A DNA stretch of 26,124 nucleotides from a virus: positions 1-26,124 of IMG/VR virus record IMGVR_UViG_3300020473_000111; one strand, 5' to 3'. Positions 1 to 5,865 of this stretch are shown piece by piece (within the stretch, counting starts at the first letter, position 1; each line of letters begins with the position of its first letter). The translations under genes were made by a program, and so were the position numbers. The notes beneath the pieces were generated by a model. It was not told where the DNA came from and ran no database searches. It saw nothing but the letters and a program-made list of their open reading frames with translations.

Positions 1-40
1 ATTGCCTGTTTAAATGCTATTGATTTAATTGGTAATTGTA

Positions 41-688
41 TTACTCTGCTGAGTAAGTTAGTGCTGAATCAGTTGCTAATTGTCCGCTTGTATTAGGAGC
101 AAATGCAGATACTTCAGAAACTGTTATTGCATCTCTGATAGTACCAGTATTTGATGATACTGGAGCCGCCGTAACAGCCGTTGTAGATGATTCTCTTACA
201 GTAACACTTGAAACCTGTGTTGGGTCATACACCAAAACGTTTTCAGTTTTTGTTGTGTTTAATGCTTCACCGATCTTATCTGCTATGTAATCTGCTTTAG
301 TGGCAGTAGAAGAACCGTCAATTGATGTTCCTGTTGTTGGAATGTAGTCACCATTCTCAAATACCAAACCAAACGCCAAGTTTGTGATTGGTGAATCACC
401 CTCATCCGCCGCATATGTTGTTACGATGTTTACTACTCTGAAATTTGTTCTAACAGCCAAAGCCTCCATCATCATTTTCCATCTCATATTTCCTCTTGAA
501 ACTTTTAGAGACTCTGCTAATGTTGTTGGTTTTGTTGCGAAGTCCGATGCTATGCAAGGAGATACTCTTCCACCTGCTGTACTAGACGCATCTGAAAAGG
601 CACCTTGTGCGATCGCTACTGTAAAATACTTTTGTTGTGGTTCTGCTGGAGAAACACCATATAATGCTTTTGGTTCTACTGTTGCCAT
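41..688 (-). CDS. Putative virion structural protein, 215 aa
   Basis: I do not recognise a named family. The protein is rich in Ala, Ser and Thr, has one Cys, no membrane segment and no signal peptide, which is the usual look of a phage structural or decoration protein. The start ATG at 688 is supported by an AAGGA Shine-Dalgarno about 10 bases upstream and a perfect T4-type late promoter at 713-720, giving a leader of about 19 nt. Near its N-terminus it has a K-YFTV block also seen in the 132-aa protein at 21628-22026 (KTYFTV), so the two could be distant relatives. The role is inferred from composition and late expression only. Confidence 0.8.
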   Translation of the reverse strand: MATVEPKALYGVSPAEPQQKYFTVAIAQGAFSDASSTAGGRVSPCIASDFATKPTTLAESLKVSRGNMRWKMMMEALAVRTNFRVVNIVTTYAADEGDSPITNLAFGLVFENGDYIPTTGTSIDGSSTATKADYIADKIGEALNTTKTENVLVYDPTQVSSVTVRESSTTAVTAAPVSSNTGTIRDAITVSEVSAFAPNTSGQLATDSALTYSAE

Positions 689-712
689 ATTAGTTTAGTT
701 CCTTTGTAAACT

Positions 713-720
713 TATTTATA
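713..720 (-). promoter_or_regulatory. T4-type late promoter
   Basis: The minus strand reads TATAAATA, the exact T4 late consensus recognised by the gp55-type sigma factor with gp33/gp45. It lies 24 nt before the ATG at 688, leaving room for a leader with a Shine-Dalgarno. Confidence 0.8.
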
Positions 721-732
721 CGATTATTTATG

Positions 733-1197
733 TTATTTGTAGAATGACCAAGTCTTAGACGGGTAGCGAATACAAGCATTATTTGTAATATGCCTGCTTT
801 TTCCGTTCACTTGTATCCAACTTTGGTACGTTCTGCACTGTCTAGTGCCCAAAATATATGAGTGTATTACTCGCACTTTACCGCCTGCAAGACGGTCTTT
901 GCTATACCAACTTGTAATTTCGCCATCTCCTGTGTTTCCAAGAGCATGATATACTGCTTGTTTGTGTAAATCCTTTTCACTGGATTTTAGATTGAATGCA
1001 ATATATTGGCTATACTTCCAAGGTAAAGCGGCGATACTGTATTCATAGCCTTCTCCCAAGAACAAGGGTCTTGGCATATCGTTCTGCAAGAAACTACCAT
1101 TAGTTTCTGTCAAATTTTGTGTTTTACTCATGTGCGTAGTACAATTTGTTAAGAACAAAATACTACTGAATAGAATGATAACCTTTAACGATCTCAT
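733..1197 (-). CDS. Lipoprotein resembling the 17-kDa surface antigen family
   Basis: The N-terminus is a lipoprotein signal: a basic start, a hydrophobic stretch and a lipobox-like LTNC with Cys at about residue 19. The C-terminal half matches the pattern of the bacterial 17-kDa surface antigen / RT0821 outer-membrane domain: an A-x-x-x-A-L helix start, GDGEITSWYS, then GGKVRV, CRTY, NGK, an AC pair and a closing W. The usual glycine-zipper segment is missing. It is the last gene of an envelope-protein operon and overlaps the preceding gene by 35 nt in another frame. An outer-membrane lipoprotein in a phage suggests altering the infected cell's surface (for example superinfection exclusion) or helping lysis; that role is inference. 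Confidence 0.8.
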   Translation of the reverse strand: MRSLKVIILFSSILFLTNCTTHMSKTQNLTETNGSFLQNDMPRPLFLGEGYEYSIAALPWKYSQYIAFNLKSSEKDLHKQAVYHALGNTGDGEITSWYSKDRLAGGKVRVIHSYILGTRQCRTYQSWIQVNGKSRHITNNACIRYPSKTWSFYK

Positions 1198-1522
1198 ATC
1201 CTCCTCCGTCTAGTCTTTCACAAGCAATAGATCTTTGTGGAATGACCTTTCCGTTTATGTTCATTTGCCAATCAAAGAACTTACAGTTCTTGGCAATGCC
1301 CATTCCTTCTAGGAAATCGGATGCTCCGTCATCACAGACAACCTTTTCTTTGGTCTCTTCGTTTACCAGATTGCCGTTTTGGTCTATTGTCTTTATAGTC
1401 TCTGTCTCAATGTTGCAGTACTGGTTGGACCACGGTCCACCTGCATCTGCTCTGCTGATGTAAGTAAGAACAATTACTATCGTCAGCACCACCAGGGCGA
1501 CTGTTTTTATTAACAATTTCAT
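1163..1522 (-). CDS. Secreted 119-aa protein related to its neighbour's C-terminus
   Basis: Residues 1-27 form a signal peptide or membrane anchor with a plausible cleavage after ADA. The mature part has four Cys. Its last third shares exact spacing with the lipoprotein at 733-1197: C-x2-[YF]-x6-NGK-x7-AC-x-R. The two neighbouring genes therefore look like diverged duplicates of one surface-antigen-like fold, here without a lipobox. It is co-transcribed with the LPP20-like gene 7 nt upstream and runs 35 nt into the next gene. Likely periplasmic or exported; function unknown. Confidence 0.8.
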   Translation of the reverse strand: MKLLIKTVALVVLTIVIVLTYISRADAGGPWSNQYCNIETETIKTIDQNGNLVNEETKEKVVCDDGASDFLEGMGIAKNCKFFDWQMNINGKVIPQRSIACERLDGGGYEIVKGYHSIQ

Positions 1523-1529
1523 GTCCGCC

Positions 1530-2078
1530 CTAGTTCAGTACTTTTTTTGCCGCATCATTAATTTTCTTTGTATCAATGATTGCAGGTTTACTATCAAGTT
1601 TTGCTATGATCTTCTCGATGTCTTTCTTAGAAACTTCAAGCATAACATATACTCTAAATGACTTGTTTGCTGTCATAAAGATTTCTTGTTTGCTTACCTT
1701 GTAGTGTCTAACAAGAGTATCGCTGATCACGTTTACTACTGTGTCTTGAGATCCTGCTTGTACAGTCAAGTTTTCGTTAGTACCTGCTTCGTTCTTGTTG
1801 ATAGTGGTTCTATTATTCATTTCACCATTTATTCTATCAGCCAATTTAGCCTTTGCAAGTATTACTGCCTTCTTAACCGCAAGTTCCATATCAGGAGATA
1901 CTGCTGTCGCAGTTTCTTGATACTTCTTCCAAGTCTCGTGTTTGTAGTCAACATACCAATCTGGAGTTTTATTAACGATTCCATTCTTAGCCATATCAGA
2001 TTTTATCTTGTATGTAGAACAGTTTGTTAATACCAAAGAGGCCATCAACACTAATAGTAAGGTTTTGATTTTATTCAT
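1530..2078 (-). CDS. LPP20-like lipoprotein, 182 aa
   Basis: A lipoprotein signal ends at LTNC (Cys about residue 20). The following region has the LPP20 layout: TPDWYVD near residue 38, an Ala-rich helix with repeated A-x-x-A-x-x-KLA steps near residues 65-85, and a closing beta segment containing FRVYVMLEV. LPP20-type lipoproteins are outer-membrane proteins of bacteria. Finding one beside a 17-kDa-antigen-like lipoprotein marks this operon as envelope-directed. The start is supported by a GAGGA Shine-Dalgarno inside the end of the 57-aa gene just upstream, so the two are probably translationally coupled. The family call is by pattern. Confidence 0.8.
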   Translation of the reverse strand: MNKIKTLLLVLMASLVLTNCSTYKIKSDMAKNGIVNKTPDWYVDYKHETWKKYQETATAVSPDMELAVKKAVILAKAKLADRINGEMNNRTTINKNEAGTNENLTVQAGSQDTVVNVISDTLVRHYKVSKQEIFMTANKSFRVYVMLEVSKKDIEKIIAKLDSKPAIIDTKKINDAAKKVLN

Positions 2079-2080
2079 CC

Positions 2081-2254
2081 TTATCCTCTACTTTCTTGAA
2101 TGTTATCAATAATTTCCACTATTCCTGCGAACATATTGCTTATGATATTGAACACACCATCAACATTGAAGTCGTTCTGAAATTGCTCATAACCGTTTCC
2201 GATCATAGGATACACCGCGAAAAATATTGCTATCAATATTATTAACCTAAACAT
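2081..2254 (-). CDS. 57-aa single-pass membrane or secreted peptide
   Basis: This small ORF starts MFRLIILIAIFFAVYP, a typical uncleaved signal or transmembrane helix, followed by a moderately acidic tail rich in Asn, Ile and Gly. Its stop codon lies 2 nt before the ATG of the LPP20-like lipoprotein gene, and its last codons hold that gene's Shine-Dalgarno. It is the first gene after the sigma-70 promoter at 2261-2288, whose -10 ends only 6 nt before the ATG, so the mRNA is probably leaderless. No family is recognised; a small holin or spanin-like role is possible but unsupported. Confidence 0.65.
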   Translation of the reverse strand: MFRLIILIAIFFAVYPMIGNGYEQFQNDFNVDGVFNIISNMFAGIVEIIDNIQESRG

Positions 2255-2260
2255 AGTATA

Positions 2261-2288
2261 ATAATAACATATTTTCCAAATACGTCAA
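2261..2288 (-). promoter_or_regulatory. Sigma-70 promoter of envelope operon
   Basis: The minus strand reads TTGACG (2283-2288), a 16-nt spacer and TATTAT (2261-2266). It lies inside a 24-bp sequence repeated exactly at 4136-4159. The -10 to ATG distance is 6 nt. Confidence 0.75.
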
Positions 2289-2291
2289 CCT
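2268..2291 (-). repeat. Exact 24-bp promoter repeat, copy 1
   Basis: Identical to 4136-4159, same orientation. It covers the -35 element and nearly all the spacer, including the core TTTGGAAAATATG, but not the -10. Conservation of spacer bases beyond the -35 points to a recent duplication or a regulator site. Confidence 0.85.
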
Positions 2292-2330
2292 AGTTGATCT
2301 TGGATAAAAAGTCGCTATTTTGTTGATGTT

Positions 2331-2621
2331 TTACAGGATAGTTTTGATGAAACCAATGCCATCAATGCCCAAATATACCAAATACATCACAGTGAAACCA
2401 AAACTCTTACGGCTCCAGGCACCATACATTAGGAATACTGTGGCAATCAAAAAGAAAATATATGCAATGAACATTGGCGGATTTGGAGAATACCACATCA
2501 GGATAAGTGATGCAATCAAATTTGAAAGCATTCCTATTACTTCGCAACAGAATCTAAAAGGATTAGATTTATAATCCTCTTCTATCCATTGTAATGTTGA
2601 TTTTCTTCCTACCCTTGCCAT
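2331..2621 (-). CDS. 96-aa membrane protein
   Basis: A soluble charged N-terminus (residues 1-25, with WIEEDYKSNPFRF) is followed by three or four hydrophobic segments: about 27-45, 49-67 and 73-93. This resembles small membrane proteins common in T4-like marine phages, but I cannot name a family. It follows the 118-aa gene by 15 nt and is probably co-transcribed from the promoter at 2999-3027. Function unknown. Confidence 0.75.
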   Translation of the reverse strand: MARVGRKSTLQWIEEDYKSNPFRFCCEVIGMLSNLIASLILMWYSPNPPMFIAYIFFLIATVFLMYGAWSRKSFGFTVMYLVYLGIDGIGFIKTIL

Positions 2622-2636
2622 GATGGTAGTAGTTAT

Positions 2637-2993
2637 CTATCTACGCATCTTTGCGATGTCTTTTGCATCTTCCTCATCAAACACAGGAACCATATTAGAT
2701 TTATGCATTGTGGCAATGCCTAGTAATTTACGTTCACCGCTATAAACTTGTGGCTGTTTTTTGGAACCACCTGTTGTAGGAATCTTATCCGAACATTTTG
2801 GATAGTTTGGATCTGGTTCCCATTTTGGAAATTCATATCCTTTGAATGTTTTCATTCTTTTCTTTAGAGTTTTGTCGTCAAGTCCTTTGGATTTCAACCA
2901 AGCCTTATACTGCCTTCTTGCTTCTCTCAATCTACTAGTGTTTGCAAGTTTGACCTTGATACGTTTTTTCTGTGGAATCTGTATAAAACCCAT
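2637..2993 (-). CDS. Conserved basic phage protein, 118 aa
   Basis: The N-terminal third is strongly basic with a helix around RLREARRQYKAWLKSKG. The C-terminal block (YSGERKLLGIATMHKSN, then PVF and a closing DIAKMRR) has the compact look of a conserved domain found in many phages, though I cannot assign a function. Nucleic-acid binding is plausible from charge alone. A perfect TTGACA-17-TATAAT promoter ends 5 nt before its ATG, so its mRNA is predicted to start at or beside the start codon, with no Shine-Dalgarno. Confidence 0.8.
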   Translation of the reverse strand: MGFIQIPQKKRIKVKLANTSRLREARRQYKAWLKSKGLDDKTLKKRMKTFKGYEFPKWEPDPNYPKCSDKIPTTGGSKKQPQVYSGERKLLGIATMHKSNMVPVFDEEDAKDIAKMRR

Positions 2994-2998
2994 ATCTT

Positions 2999-3027
2999 AT
3001 TATACCCTTATGGAAGTTTTCTGTCAA
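2999..3027 (-). promoter_or_regulatory. Consensus sigma-70 promoter, leaderless layout
   Basis: TTGACA (3022-3027), a 17-nt spacer and TATAAT (2999-3004) match the E. coli consensus at all 12 bases. It lies at the 3' end of the upstream glucosaminidase gene. The ATG at 2993 starts 6 nt after the -10. Confidence 0.85.
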
Positions 3028-3691
3028 GTATGGTTTTGTGTATTATGTTTCCGTAGTCGGGTGTGGTACTCCAGGCATTTATTAATGCTAGAAGACTAGG
3101 ATAATTCCATTTGCCTTCTTCAACTTGCAGGTCTCTTTCTGCTCTAAATTCTGCATATGCAGGATGATTGTTCAAAATCCTTATCATATCCTTTACACTC
3201 TGACATTTTGTTTTGTATTTCTTTACACCCCAATTGGCGTCTGGATTTCCTTTTGCTTTCATGTGTGCAACATTTTTCAAATCCCAAGTTCTAATGCCAA
3301 ACAAGTTATTGCCTTCTACTGCGAACCTACTAGTACCCCAAGCAGACTCAACACCTGCCATTGCAATTATCATAGATGTAGGTATTCTTTGTCTACGGTC
3401 ATTTGTAAAGTTGATATATTCTATACATTTTTTAGTTGTATCAATGAAACTTAATGAATCATTAAATTCAAATTCCGGTTCTTGTAAACCTAAAAATTTA
3501 ACCTTCTCAACTTCTTGTGTGTGAATTTTGTCTTTTAATTTTTGTACTGTGAAATTATTTGGATAGAATGTGCCACCTCCAAATGATAATGCTATGATTA
3601 CGAATAAGGTTATTGCTAACCACATTATTGCGTAAAGTTTTTTTGCTAACGGTCTTTTGTCTTGTTGTAAATTTTGCTCACTTCTTTTCAT
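3008..3691 (-). CDS. Membrane-anchored glucosaminidase (Bax/GH73-like), likely endolysin
   Basis: Residues 1-17 are cytoplasmic and charged, about 18-39 form a membrane segment, 40-85 a linker, and about 88-227 a glucosaminidase domain of the Bax/FlgJ type. The signature GVESAWGTSRFA places the likely catalytic Glu at residue 115, followed by the typical GNNLFGIRTW. These enzymes cut the GlcNAc side of peptidoglycan. The uncleaved N-terminal anchor recalls signal-anchor endolysins, which reach the periplasm without a classical holin. It sits among envelope-directed genes, which supports a lysis role. A Shine-Dalgarno AAAGGA precedes the ATG. The family is confident; endolysin versus virion enzyme is inference. 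Confidence 0.88.
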   Translation of the reverse strand: MKRSEQNLQQDKRPLAKKLYAIMWLAITLFVIIALSFGGGTFYPNNFTVQKLKDKIHTQEVEKVKFLGLQEPEFEFNDSLSFIDTTKKCIEYINFTNDRRQRIPTSMIIAMAGVESAWGTSRFAVEGNNLFGIRTWDLKNVAHMKAKGNPDANWGVKKYKTKCQSVKDMIRILNNHPAYAEFRAERDLQVEEGKWNYPSLLALINAWSTTPDYGNIIHKTILDRKLP

Positions 3692-3707
3692 AAATCCTTT
3701 AAGTTTT

Positions 3708-3735
3708 GTGCCTAGGCTGTTGCCAACCTAGACAC
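3708..3735. other. Intergenic inverted repeat
   Basis: GTG-c-CTAGG pairs with CCTAG-a-CAC around a 10-nt loop, with one internal mismatch. It sits in the 53-nt gap between the 118-aa gene (stop at 3745) and the glucosaminidase start. No U-tract follows on either strand, so it is not a convincing intrinsic terminator. It could be an RNA processing site. Confidence 0.4.
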
Positions 3736-3744
3736 TATTTAAAA

Positions 3745-4101
3745 CTAGACAGCAATTTTGCTATCTGTAGACTCTGGAGAAACATCTGATTCAGGATATT
3801 TTGCTTTATATTCTGTTTCAGCATCTCTCATCATATTGTTCCAATCAGACTTTGACATACCAGTAAATCTAGTGATAATACCGTCTGCCATAATCTTAAA
3901 AGAACCTGCTAGTTTATGAGTTCCATCTGGTTGAAATTTATGAACAACACCAGTTGCCTTACCATCGACATTTTCTCTGCCCATGATATACATATAATTT
4001 CCAGATCTTCCCGTCCACTTATTATTAGTTTTGGTATCTGCTTGACATCTAAGTCTTGCCTGATCCATAACCAATTGTGCTTTTGCCGAACATTTATACA
4101 T
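3745..4101 (-). CDS. Unknown 118-aa protein
   Basis: No family recognised. It has a short N-terminal helix with Cys residues (MYKCSAKAQLVMDQARLRC), a central beta-rich part with several Gly, and an acidic Ser/Pro-rich tail. It is expressed from the promoter at 4129-4156 with a leader of about 21 nt and a strong purine-rich Shine-Dalgarno (AGAGGAGAG), so it is probably well translated. The next gene downstream is the glucosaminidase. Confidence 0.75.
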   Translation of the reverse strand: MYKCSAKAQLVMDQARLRCQADTKTNNKWTGRSGNYMYIMGRENVDGKATGVVHKFQPDGTHKLAGSFKIMADGIITRFTGMSKSDWNNMMRDAETEYKAKYPESDVSPESTDSKIAV

Positions 4102-4128
4102 AAGTTCTCTCCTCTTTCTATTACCTTA

Positions 4129-4156
4129 ATTGTAGCATATTTTCCAAATACGTCAA
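4129..4156 (-). promoter_or_regulatory. Sigma-70 promoter in repeated context
   Basis: TTGACG (4151-4156), a 16-nt spacer and TACAAT (4129-4134). The -35 and spacer belong to the 24-bp repeat shared with 2268-2291. It drives the 118-aa gene at 3745-4101. Confidence 0.8.
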
Positions 4157-4159
4157 CCT
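4136..4159 (-). repeat. Exact 24-bp promoter repeat, copy 2
   Basis: Identical in sequence and orientation to 2268-2291; the downstream -10 elements differ (TACAAT here, TATTAT there). Confidence 0.85.
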
Positions 4160-4175
4160 GGTATTACCTTCCAGT

Positions 4176-4376
4176 TTAATTGAGTTTTTTCCACTGTCTA
4201 CAAAGTTTGACATAGATATTTTGCCATATTTTTTTGAAATCCTTATCCTTGGCATTAAGCATCATTTGTTGTGCGTTGTTGATTAATCTGTCTGCGTGTG
4301 GTTCATACAAATCTTTTAGGAATTGATCGTTCTGCATTAGTTTTTCTAGATCTTTATCCACTTCATATTTTGCCAT
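4176..4376 (-). CDS. Unknown 66-aa helical protein
   Basis: A small charged protein predicted to be almost all helix, with no signal peptide and one Cys near the end. The start overlaps the previous stop as TAATG, so it is translationally coupled to the 166-aa gene. Nothing identifies a function. Confidence 0.7.
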   Translation of the reverse strand: MAKYEVDKDLEKLMQNDQFLKDLYEPHADRLINNAQQMMLNAKDKDFKKIWQNIYVKLCRQWKKLN

Positions 4377-4876
4377 TACTTCAATCCTTTCAACATATCT
4401 TGTTCTTTGTTTAACTTCTCTTCTAGTTCTTCTTCTAGTTCTTCTTTTGATTTCTTTGGCTCAGGCTCTAAATTTTTAGGCGGGTCTATTGGAAATCCGC
4501 CATTGTCAAACCATCTTCCGTCTGCTGTCACTGTGCATTGTGATCTAAAATTTTTTCCATCTAATCCTTTCAACAATCTATATTTGTGTGATAGTTTTCC
4601 ATTATATTGTGTGCCATCTTTTTGTGTCAAAGTTTGTCCATACATACCACCATACACTCTATCAAAGGGAGTCCAATAATCAACAATACCATCATCGTCG
4701 ATCTCTTTAATCCATTTGATCGGCTCATAACTTTTTGGTAATGGTGTGATACCGCTTTCGTGTGCTGATTTCCACATACGGTTTGTGTCTGGTAGGGTTG
4801 GCTTTGGTTCAAACCTGTTTGGTTTGGCCACTATCTTATTCAAGTTGTCTAGTAATTCTTTGCTTTTCTTACTCAT
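4376..4876 (-). CDS. Unknown 166-aa protein with acidic coiled-coil tail
   Basis: No family recognised. The middle (about residues 50-130) is Gly, Tyr and Trp rich, including a WTPFDRVYGGMYG stretch. The last 35 residues are an E/K-rich coiled coil. It is the first protein gene after the structured RNA at 4889-5037 and lies 12 nt past it, with no clear Shine-Dalgarno. If that RNA is a cis-acting leader, this gene is its target. The next gene overlaps by one base (TAATG). Confidence 0.72.
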   Translation of the reverse strand: MSKKSKELLDNLNKIVAKPNRFEPKPTLPDTNRMWKSAHESGITPLPKSYEPIKWIKEIDDDGIVDYWTPFDRVYGGMYGQTLTQKDGTQYNGKLSHKYRLLKGLDGKNFRSQCTVTADGRWFDNGGFPIDPPKNLEPEPKKSKEELEEELEEKLNKEQDMLKGLK

Positions 4877-4888
4877 TATTTCTTATAA

Positions 4889-5037
4889 GGTTAGGCCTAA
4901 CACCGGGCATAAGTCTATGCAGTCTCGCGGTTTAGCCTTACGACCTCCGCTTTTCTAAATGCATAAGCCTAAAGGGGCGAAGTTATGATTAACGAATGAG
5001 TTATTGCACACTTATGACCCCGGTGCTCGCCTTTATT
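4889..5037 (-). ncRNA. Candidate structured RNA (leader or small RNA) with pseudoknot
   Basis: A roughly 150-nt non-coding stretch is much richer in GC than the DNA around it, a hallmark of structured RNA in AT-rich genomes. The ends pair: 4901-4907 with 5019-5025 and 4908-4914 with 5010-5016, 14 bp in all with a 2-nt bulge at 5017-5018. Inside, 4916-4921 pairs with 4960-4965 (TATGCA/TGCATA), 4927-4930 with 4947-4950 (GCGG/CCGC), and 4931-4935 with 4955-4959 (TTTAG/CTAAA). The last two interleave as an H-type pseudoknot. A perfect sigma-70 promoter at 5044-5072 puts the RNA start near 5037 on the minus strand. A 12-bp palindrome (4890-4901) closes it before the 166-aa gene. I do not recognise a riboswitch or tRNA-like core; marine-phage motifs such as manA or wcaG would be the first comparison. 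Confidence 0.65.
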
Positions 5038-5043
5038 GTTACC

Positions 5044-5072
5044 ATTATATATTGTATTTGGTTATTTGTCAA
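5044..5072 (-). promoter_or_regulatory. Perfect consensus sigma-70 promoter of the structured RNA
   Basis: TTGACA (5067-5072), a 17-nt spacer and TATAAT (5044-5049) match consensus at all 12 positions. The -35 lies inside the last codons of the 52-aa gene. Predicted start is about 5037. Confidence 0.88.
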
Positions 5073-5220
5073 CCTCATTGTTTTTGCCCATATTCTCGTA
5101 CCAATCCTTAGGTATTTCCTTTTTTTTCGGTCTAGATGCGAAGTAAAATGCAACACCAAAACCTAAAATAGTAAGTGTAGTTCCTAAAAGGAAAAATATG
5201 AAGCCGTGTGTTGCGTCCAT
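5062..5220 (-). CDS. 52-aa single-pass membrane protein
   Basis: A short N-terminus (MDATHG) leads into a hydrophobic helix of about 22 residues (7-28), then a basic stop-transfer RPKKK and a polar cytoplasmic tail. Its ATG overlaps the stop of the HNH-like gene upstream as TAATG, a sign of real translational coupling. The tail codons also hold the -35 of the next promoter. Function unknown. Confidence 0.7.
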   Translation of the reverse strand: MDATHGFIFFLLGTTLTILGFGVAFYFASRPKKKEIPKDWYENMGKNNEVDK

Positions 5221-5738
5221 TATTCCCTATATCCTATCATGTTAAAATGATCTTCTATTGTCCATTTACCAAAATCAATAACAGTGCCTTTGACATTTTT
5301 AATTGTTTTATTATAACCACTCAATTGATATCTCTTAAAAGGATATTTCCATGTTGCTCCGGTCTGCCATTCGTTTTCTAGTATGTGCTTATCTGCGTCA
5401 TCTATCATACACAACGGCATTTGCAACACCATCTTTGCCGGGATCATGTCATGTAGGTATGCGTTTATAATTTTACTTTGTGGAACCACGTGTTCGAGGT
5501 GTTGTTTTTGTATATCAACTGCTCTGTAATGGGCACCCATTGGTGCTAATTTTTTTTGCATTGTTCTGATATAAAGAATCAATGACGACTTAATAACTTT
5601 TTTAATTGCTAGTGACCATTGATCATCGAAAAGGTCTTTTTTAAGTTTATCAATATACAGGGCAATCTCATCTATTGAGGCAGATTGTTTTGATTTGTAT
5701 TCGAAGTTAGGTAGTTGTACGTTATCTAAGTCTATCAT
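5220..5738 (-). CDS. Possible HNH-like endonuclease, 172 aa
   Basis: The key feature is HLEHVVPQSKI at about residues 80-90, which resembles the first His block of HNH/beta-beta-alpha-metal nucleases (EHV-x-P). The rest is helical and basic in the first half, with a W-rich C-terminal half. I chose ATG 5738 because a GGA-type Shine-Dalgarno lies before it and overlap with the previous gene is then only 17 nt; in-frame ATGs at 5750 and 5774 would add 4 or 12 residues. It lies in a tightly overlapping operon downstream of the ParB-like gene. The second half of an HNH motif is not obvious, so nuclease activity is tentative. Confidence 0.6.
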   Translation of the reverse strand: MIDLDNVQLPNFEYKSKQSASIDEIALYIDKLKKDLFDDQWSLAIKKVIKSSLILYIRTMQKKLAPMGAHYRAVDIQKQHLEHVVPQSKIINAYLHDMIPAKMVLQMPLCMIDDADKHILENEWQTGATWKYPFKRYQLSGYNKTIKNVKGTVIDFGKWTIEDHFNMIGYRE

Positions 5739-5865
5739 TGTCTTTTCCATGCAAGAAGTTTTTAACATATTCATAACCTGTCTGTAAGTATGTCCAAATC
5801 ACCACACCAATCACTAGCAATATTGCTAATGGGTAAAAAATAATATAATAGAAAATATTACTCAT
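5722..5865 (-). CDS. 47-aa single-pass membrane protein
   Basis: MSNIFYYIIFYPLAILLVIG starts a hydrophobic helix to about residue 26, followed by a charged tail (HGKDNDRLR). The chosen ATG at 5865 overlaps the end of the ParB-like gene in ATGAGTAA fashion, which fits coupling better than the longer frame upstream. Function unknown. Confidence 0.68.
   Translation of the reverse strand: MSNIFYYIIFYPLAILLVIGVVIWTYLQTGYEYVKNFLHGKDNDRLR

Noticed and set aside
4890-4901. 12-bp palindrome GTTAGGCCTAAC as a repressor operator
   Set aside because: It lies about 145 nt downstream of the promoter at the end of the structured RNA, so an RNA role is more likely than classical operator function.
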